This document shows, in pieces, positions 22,334 through 25,769 of a DNA stretch of 25,769 nucleotides. Position numbers and translations under genes: made by a program. The first letter of the stretch is position 1. Each line of letters starts with the position of its first letter. The stretch is from Acetatifactor sp. Its GTDB lineage: Bacteria; Bacillota; Clostridia; Lachnospirales; Lachnospiraceae. Below the pieces are notes generated by a model. The model made no database searches. It had not been told where the DNA came from and worked only from the letters and a program-made list of their open reading frames with translations. The stretch is taken from assembly GCA_016293615.1 (NCBI GenBank), contig JAEDDX010000041.1:1-25769 (forward strand), in the 5' to 3' direction.

Positions 22334-23475
22334 TGAGAATAAAAAGAGCATTCAGATACCTTCTTCTGGCTGCGGTACTGCTTTTATGTGCCTGCGGTCA
22401 GGATGAAGCACCTGTGAATGAAACACAAGGTTCCTCCGAATCCCGGGAAAGCTACGGCAGTGAATCGGCCGGCCTTTCTTCGGAGCAGAATGCATCGGAG
22501 GAGGCGGACACCCCTCCCGCCCCGGGAATGGTGCGAAGCAGGCTTACCAACGAATGGATCCGCGAGGAGCTTGCCGACAGGCGGCCCATCGCCGTGATGA
22601 TTCCCAATGAGTACAAGGCAACTCCACACTACGCTCTCTCCGAGGCCTCCGTTTTGTACGAAGCGCCCGTGGAGGGCCGCATGACCAGACTCATGGCTGT
22701 CTTTGAGGACTGGGAACCGCTGGAAAAGATCGGAAACATCAGAAGTGTCCGCTCCTATTATGTCTACTGGGCCTTCGAGTGGGATGCCTGCATCATCCAT
22801 GCGGGACAGCCCTTCTTCGTAAATGACCTGCTCTCGCAGCCACTGACCGAGACATTGAGCGAGTCCAAAGCCCCCGACTCACAGGCCTTCTACCGCGACC
22901 CGGACCGGAGCATGCCGCACAACGCTTACGCGACCGGCAAAGGCATTCTGGCTGCCATGCAGAAGAAGAACTACTCGCTGACTTACCACGATTATGCCGC
23001 TTCACAGCATTTCTCCTTTGCCTCCGAGAAGGCGCCCAACACATTGGAGCAATATGGGGAGGCGGCGCAGGATGCCACCTACATCGATATGTCCTCCTGC
23101 TATCCTCTCACCCGCTGCTATTTTACCTACAATCCGGAGGATGGTCTGTACTACCGCTACCAGCACCTCTCCAGCGGCACGGACGGCCCTCACCTCGACG
23201 GTGCAGACGGCGAGCAGTTGGCCTTCCGCAATATCCTGGTCCAGAACATCAAATACGAAGACCTCGGCGAAGGCTATCTGGTGTTCCAGTGCCACGACAC
23301 GACCGAGGACGGCTGGTTTTTCACAAACGGCAGGGGCATTCATGTCACCTGGGAGAAAACAGCCGATTTCTCTCCCACCCGCTTCTATGATGACGATGGC
23401 AATGAGGTCATGCTCAACACCGGCAAGACCATGATCTGTGTGGTGCAGAAAGGCAGCAATTTTACATTTCGATAA
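22333..23475 (+). CDS. yerB: DUF3048 (YerB-like) lipoprotein
   Basis: A 380-residue exported lipoprotein. Basic MRIKRAFR, a hydrophobic stretch and the lipobox L-C-A-C (lipidated C21) form the signal. A Ser/Glu-rich linker (about 25-65) follows. Residues about 75-375 match the DUF3048 family: RRPIAVMIPNEYKATPHYAL, ASVLYEAPVEGRMTRLMAVF, IGNIRSVRSYYVYWAFEWDA and IIHAGQPF are its signature blocks. The function of YerB is not well defined; related proteins sit at the Gram-positive membrane surface. The region near C21 has several possible cysteine positions, but C21 fits best. It is the only convincing plus-strand gene, is divergent from the GtrB-like gene, and ends at a strong terminator. Confidence 0.9.
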   Translation: MRIKRAFRYLLLAAVLLLCACGQDEAPVNETQGSSESRESYGSESAGLSSEQNASEEADTPPAPGMVRSRLTNEWIREELADRRPIAVMIPNEYKATPHYALSEASVLYEAPVEGRMTRLMAVFEDWEPLEKIGNIRSVRSYYVYWAFEWDACIIHAGQPFFVNDLLSQPLTETLSESKAPDSQAFYRDPDRSMPHNAYATGKGILAAMQKKNYSLTYHDYAASQHFSFASEKAPNTLEQYGEAAQDATYIDMSSCYPLTRCYFTYNPEDGLYYRYQHLSSGTDGPHLDGADGEQLAFRNILVQNIKYEDLGEGYLVFQCHDTTEDGWFFTNGRGIHVTWEKTADFSPTRFYDDDGNEVMLNTGKTMICVVQKGSNFTFR

Positions 23476-23480
23476 ACCGA

Positions 23481-23517
23481 AAAGACCGATGCAGGAGATC
23501 ACCGCATCGGTCTTTTT
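23481..23517. terminator. Bidirectional rho-independent terminator
   Basis: AAAGACCGATGC (23481-23492) pairs with GCATCGGTCTTT (23504-23515), a 12-base stem with an 11-base loop, followed by TTTTT on the plus strand and TTTTCGG on the minus strand. It serves the lipoprotein gene and, from the other side, the sigma-serpin operon. Confidence 0.9.
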
Positions 23518-23566
23518 GATATCACGATACCTGTTCAGAGCCGGCTTCCAAAATCTGCCCGTCGGC

Positions 23567-25015
23567 TTATTTCATGTTTCTGATGATTCCGGAGAAGAGA
23601 ATCGATCCGTCCCGGCCTGTCACCAGAAACAGGAACGGACGGTCCAGGACAAAATCAAGTTCTTCCTCGGGAGGGGTTCCCGCTCCTGCTAACAGAATCT
23701 CCGTATACGCCGCGCCGGTGACTCCCTGCTCATCAATCTCTATCATCGCAGCATGCTCAGCCTTGCTTAAATAGATATCATCCCTTTCCGTGGTCAGCGG
23801 CGTAAAATCCGACAGGGCAGCATCCAGGGCGTCCGTGACTCCAAGCGCACGGGCTGCCGCCGTCAGATCGGTCCTGCCGGACACTCTGAATTTCGGAACT
23901 GACAGATTCACGGTATAAGAAACCCACTTCTCCGGGTCCTGTTCGTGATCCAGGATCTTCATCAAGTCCGGGTCTGAAACCAGCGTGTTCACATCCACTC
24001 CCTCAGCCGGCAGCACGAAATACATCGAGCCACTGTCTTTCAGGCCGAGCGCGAGAGAAGTAAACCGCTGCGTACAATACACACCTGTCATGAAGGTCCG
24101 GTGCATCATATCCACAGTCGTGTCACCAAAGGTCCCATGGAAAACTTCCTTCGTTGTCTGCGCTTCCCGGAACTCGTTGGTCCACTGTGCCTTCAAATAA
24201 ATTGTGGATACGACCTCAAGCACTGCGTCCGGAGCAATCGTCATGTTCTTCGTATCTTCGGACAAAAGCCCGCCTGTAGTGTCATCCGTCCACATCCGCA
24301 GGGCCTGATTCATTTCTTCCGACCCGGAAGTGCCCCTGAACGCAGCGGCGTAATACTGTTCTGCCAGCCGCTTCAGCGTCTCATCCCGATAGTCAACCTC
24401 ACTGTTCAGCCACAGAGAATTTGCCAAAACACTTTTCACAACAGGAGTGTCCAAATAGTTGCTGTTCCATATGGCGGCAACATTTTCTCTCAGCGTTTCG
24501 ATATCGGCCACACCCAGCAGCTCCAGAATCTGCTGCCTGGTATTTCCGTCGGACACTTCCGCCAGCATCGCAAACGCAATATAGATATTGATCGGTGAGC
24601 AGACCGTATTCTCATGCTCCGAAGGCAGCAGCTGCTCCATCAAAGCCGTATAATACCCACGCATTCCCGCCTGCAGGGAATGTGACTCCTGTGCCAGCTT
24701 CGCATGAGATAACTGCCACTGCGTGCGGACATCACTGCTGTAGAATTCCTCCGCGCTCAAAGCCGAGGCTACCGGCTCCGGATATTTCGGTATGACCGCC
24801 ACAACGCCGCGGGGATATGCGCCGTTGGTGCTTCCCGCACTATGATCTCTGAGGATCGGCACTCCGTAGATTGCCCCCACGACGATTGCTGCGCATGCCG
24901 CCACCGCGATCCACCGCATCCATACCGACTTCTTCGAGCCATGATAGGAGCGTGCCTTTGCTACCGTGTCAGGATCTATCCCGCCCAACGCCTCAAACAG
25001 TTCTTCCTTTTTCAT
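23567..25015 (-). CDS. Membrane-anchored serpin in the anti-sigma position
   Basis: A 482-residue protein. The first ~32 residues are predicted cytoplasmic and start MKKEELFEALGGIDPDTVAK, resembling N-termini of clostridial anti-sigma-type proteins. One membrane helix follows (about 33-53), then a linker, then a complete serpin domain (about 115-482): SPINIYIAFAMLAEVSDG, VVSTIYLKAQWTNEF, and the serpin signature FVLDRPFLFLV at 455-465. The reactive loop hinge is EQGVTGAAYT (429-438); counting from G431 as P15 puts P1-P1' at A445-G446, which would suit an elastase- or subtilisin-like protease. The hinge deviates from consensus (V at P14, Y at P9) but keeps small residues at P12-P10. ATG overlaps the sigma-factor stop (ATGA) with AAAGGGGA upstream. 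Protease inhibitor for certain by fold; a role as sigma-factor regulator is inference. Confidence 0.9.
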   Translation of the reverse strand: MKKEELFEALGGIDPDTVAKARSYHGSKKSVWMRWIAVAACAAIVVGAIYGVPILRDHSAGSTNGAYPRGVVAVIPKYPEPVASALSAEEFYSSDVRTQWQLSHAKLAQESHSLQAGMRGYYTALMEQLLPSEHENTVCSPINIYIAFAMLAEVSDGNTRQQILELLGVADIETLRENVAAIWNSNYLDTPVVKSVLANSLWLNSEVDYRDETLKRLAEQYYAAAFRGTSGSEEMNQALRMWTDDTTGGLLSEDTKNMTIAPDAVLEVVSTIYLKAQWTNEFREAQTTKEVFHGTFGDTTVDMMHRTFMTGVYCTQRFTSLALGLKDSGSMYFVLPAEGVDVNTLVSDPDLMKILDHEQDPEKWVSYTVNLSVPKFRVSGRTDLTAAARALGVTDALDAALSDFTPLTTERDDIYLSKAEHAAMIEIDEQGVTGAAYTEILLAGAGTPPEEELDFVLDRPFLFLVTGRDGSILFSGIIRNMK

Positions 25016-25572
25016 ACATCAAATCCCCTTTCCATCAGGTGCTGCTTCAGCCTGCTTCGAATACGGCACAGTGAAACAGAAACATGATTTTCACTCACAT
25101 GCAGCTGCCCGGCGATTCGGTTGATACTTTCGACATACCAGTATCTCAGGACAAACATGCAGCGCTTGTCCTCCGGCAGGGCAAGCAGGAACCGTTCAAT
25201 CTCCTGTATCAATTCCTTCGCTTCCCACTGTCCTTCCGTACAATCGTTCCCCGAAACACATTCCGCCAGCTCATCCAGAGCCATATCCAGATTGCTTCCC
25301 CCGCGTTTTTCGCGGTGGAGCCTCCTGTAGCGGTCAAACGAAAGATTTCTCGTGATCTTTCCCAAAAATGCTGCCAACGCCGATGGCCTGTGCGGCGGCA
25401 TGGCATTCCAGGCGTGAAGCCAGGTGTCATTGACACACTCTTCCGCATCAGCCATATTGTGCAGGATATTGTGCGCAATGGAAGTGCAGTATCCGCCATA
25501 TTTTGCCGACGATTCCGATATGGCAGCTTCATTCCTGTCCCAGTACAACTGCACAATGCGTTCATCTTCCAT
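25012..25572 (-). CDS. ECF-type RNA polymerase sigma factor
   Basis: A 186-residue sigma-70 family protein with only regions 2 and 4. Region 2 covers about 20-85: ADAEECVNDTWLHAWNAMPP and FLGKITRNLSFDRYRR, with the DNA-melting and -10 contacts. Region 4 covers about 128-180: LPEDKRCMFVLRYWYVESI, then the helix-turn-helix INRIAGQLHVSENHVSVSL and CRIRSRLKQHL. An acidic/polar linker (about 92-120) joins them. ATG lies 7 bases after GGGGGAG. It is translated first of a two-gene operon whose second gene is the membrane serpin, so the sigma factor is probably held or released by that protein. Its target promoters cannot be told from the window. Confidence 0.92.
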   Translation of the reverse strand: MEDERIVQLYWDRNEAAISESSAKYGGYCTSIAHNILHNMADAEECVNDTWLHAWNAMPPHRPSALAAFLGKITRNLSFDRYRRLHREKRGGSNLDMALDELAECVSGNDCTEGQWEAKELIQEIERFLLALPEDKRCMFVLRYWYVESINRIAGQLHVSENHVSVSLCRIRSRLKQHLMERGFDV

Positions 25573-25636
25573 GGGAAACTCCCCCTTTCACCTATATACA
25601 CGGCATATTTGGGAATATCTTACAACGATGCTGTCA

Positions 25637-25764
25637 TTTTGATGCCGTGGAGTTGATTGCAATACTAACTTCGGGTTTGGTCTCTCATCAAAGAGATTGC
25701 ATGACTAACTTCTGTTTTCATGCATCAAACCAGAAATAAAAAACAAATAAGTATTTTGATGCCG
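25637..25764. repeat. Degenerate ~40-base-spaced repeats upstream of the sigma-serpin operon
   Basis: GATTGC-NNN-ACTAACTTC occurs at 25655-25672 and 25695-25712, exactly 40 bases apart. TTTTGATGCCG occurs at 25637-25647 and 25754-25764, 117 bases apart (about three times 39). CATCAAA occurs at 25686-25692 and 25723-25729. The array runs on to the window edge. No gene is visible in 25573-25769, and I found no convincing promoter for the sigma gene there. The repeats may be operator sites. Confidence 0.55.
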
Positions 25765-25769
25765 GCGGG

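Noticed and set aside
25590..25630. TATATA as -10 of the sigma-factor gene
   Set aside because: It lies only about 20 bases before the ATG, so a transcript would lack the ribosome binding site, and no -35 is present at the right distance.
25637..25764. Possible CRISPR array
   Set aside because: The repeats are degenerate, the shared part is only 11-18 bases, spacing is irregular between motifs and no cas gene is in the window.

Overview
The window looks like chromosomal DNA of a Gram-positive Clostridia, most likely Lachnospiraceae-like. The sequence supports this through strong AGGAGG-type ribosome binding sites, an EpsG-type polymerase, a Spo0A-type DNA-binding protein, a YerB/DUF3048 lipoprotein, and a sigma factor paired with a gut-Firmicutes-type serpin. 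The genus cannot be told from what is visible. Almost everything lies on the minus strand; the only convincing plus-strand gene is the lipoprotein at 22333-23475. No gap between features exceeds 300 bases.

By far the largest unit is an exopolysaccharide/capsule locus running leftwards from about 20500 to 570. In order of transcription it holds a polytopic GT-C-like protein, a Wzz-type chain-length protein with a kinase-like but Walker-less tail, an EpsG-type polymerase, two ATGA-overlapping membrane proteins, a GT2, the polyprenyl-phosphate priming transferase, two GT2s, two GT4s, another GT2, and a secreted SH3/glucosaminidase/DUF4214 protein. After a 226-base gap with a good promoter comes a sugar cassette: pseB-like dehydratase, pseC-like aminotransferase, a GNAT acetyltransferase, and an undecaprenyl-phosphate-type GT2 with two C-terminal membrane helices. 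Together these would build UDP-activated sugars, assemble a lipid-linked repeat, polymerise it outside the cell and set its length. A Wzx flippase and an active BY-kinase are not in the window.

Upstream of this locus (20630-22072) sit an orphan Spo0A-type DNA-binding domain with its own promoter and terminator, and a second GtrB/DPM-like glycosyltransferase. That transferase is divergent from the lipoprotein gene, which has a structured leader and ends in a strong bidirectional terminator.

The right end (23567-25572) is a two-gene operon: an ECF-type sigma factor overlapping by ATGA with a membrane-anchored serpin that occupies the usual anti-sigma position. This is the most unusual system here. 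Degenerate ~40-base-spaced repeats lie upstream of it at the window edge.

The left end (1-570) is a scar region: a thioredoxin gene cut off at its 3' end and a rhodanese gene missing its 5' half. The rhodanese remnant is framed by a perfect 13-base inverted repeat.
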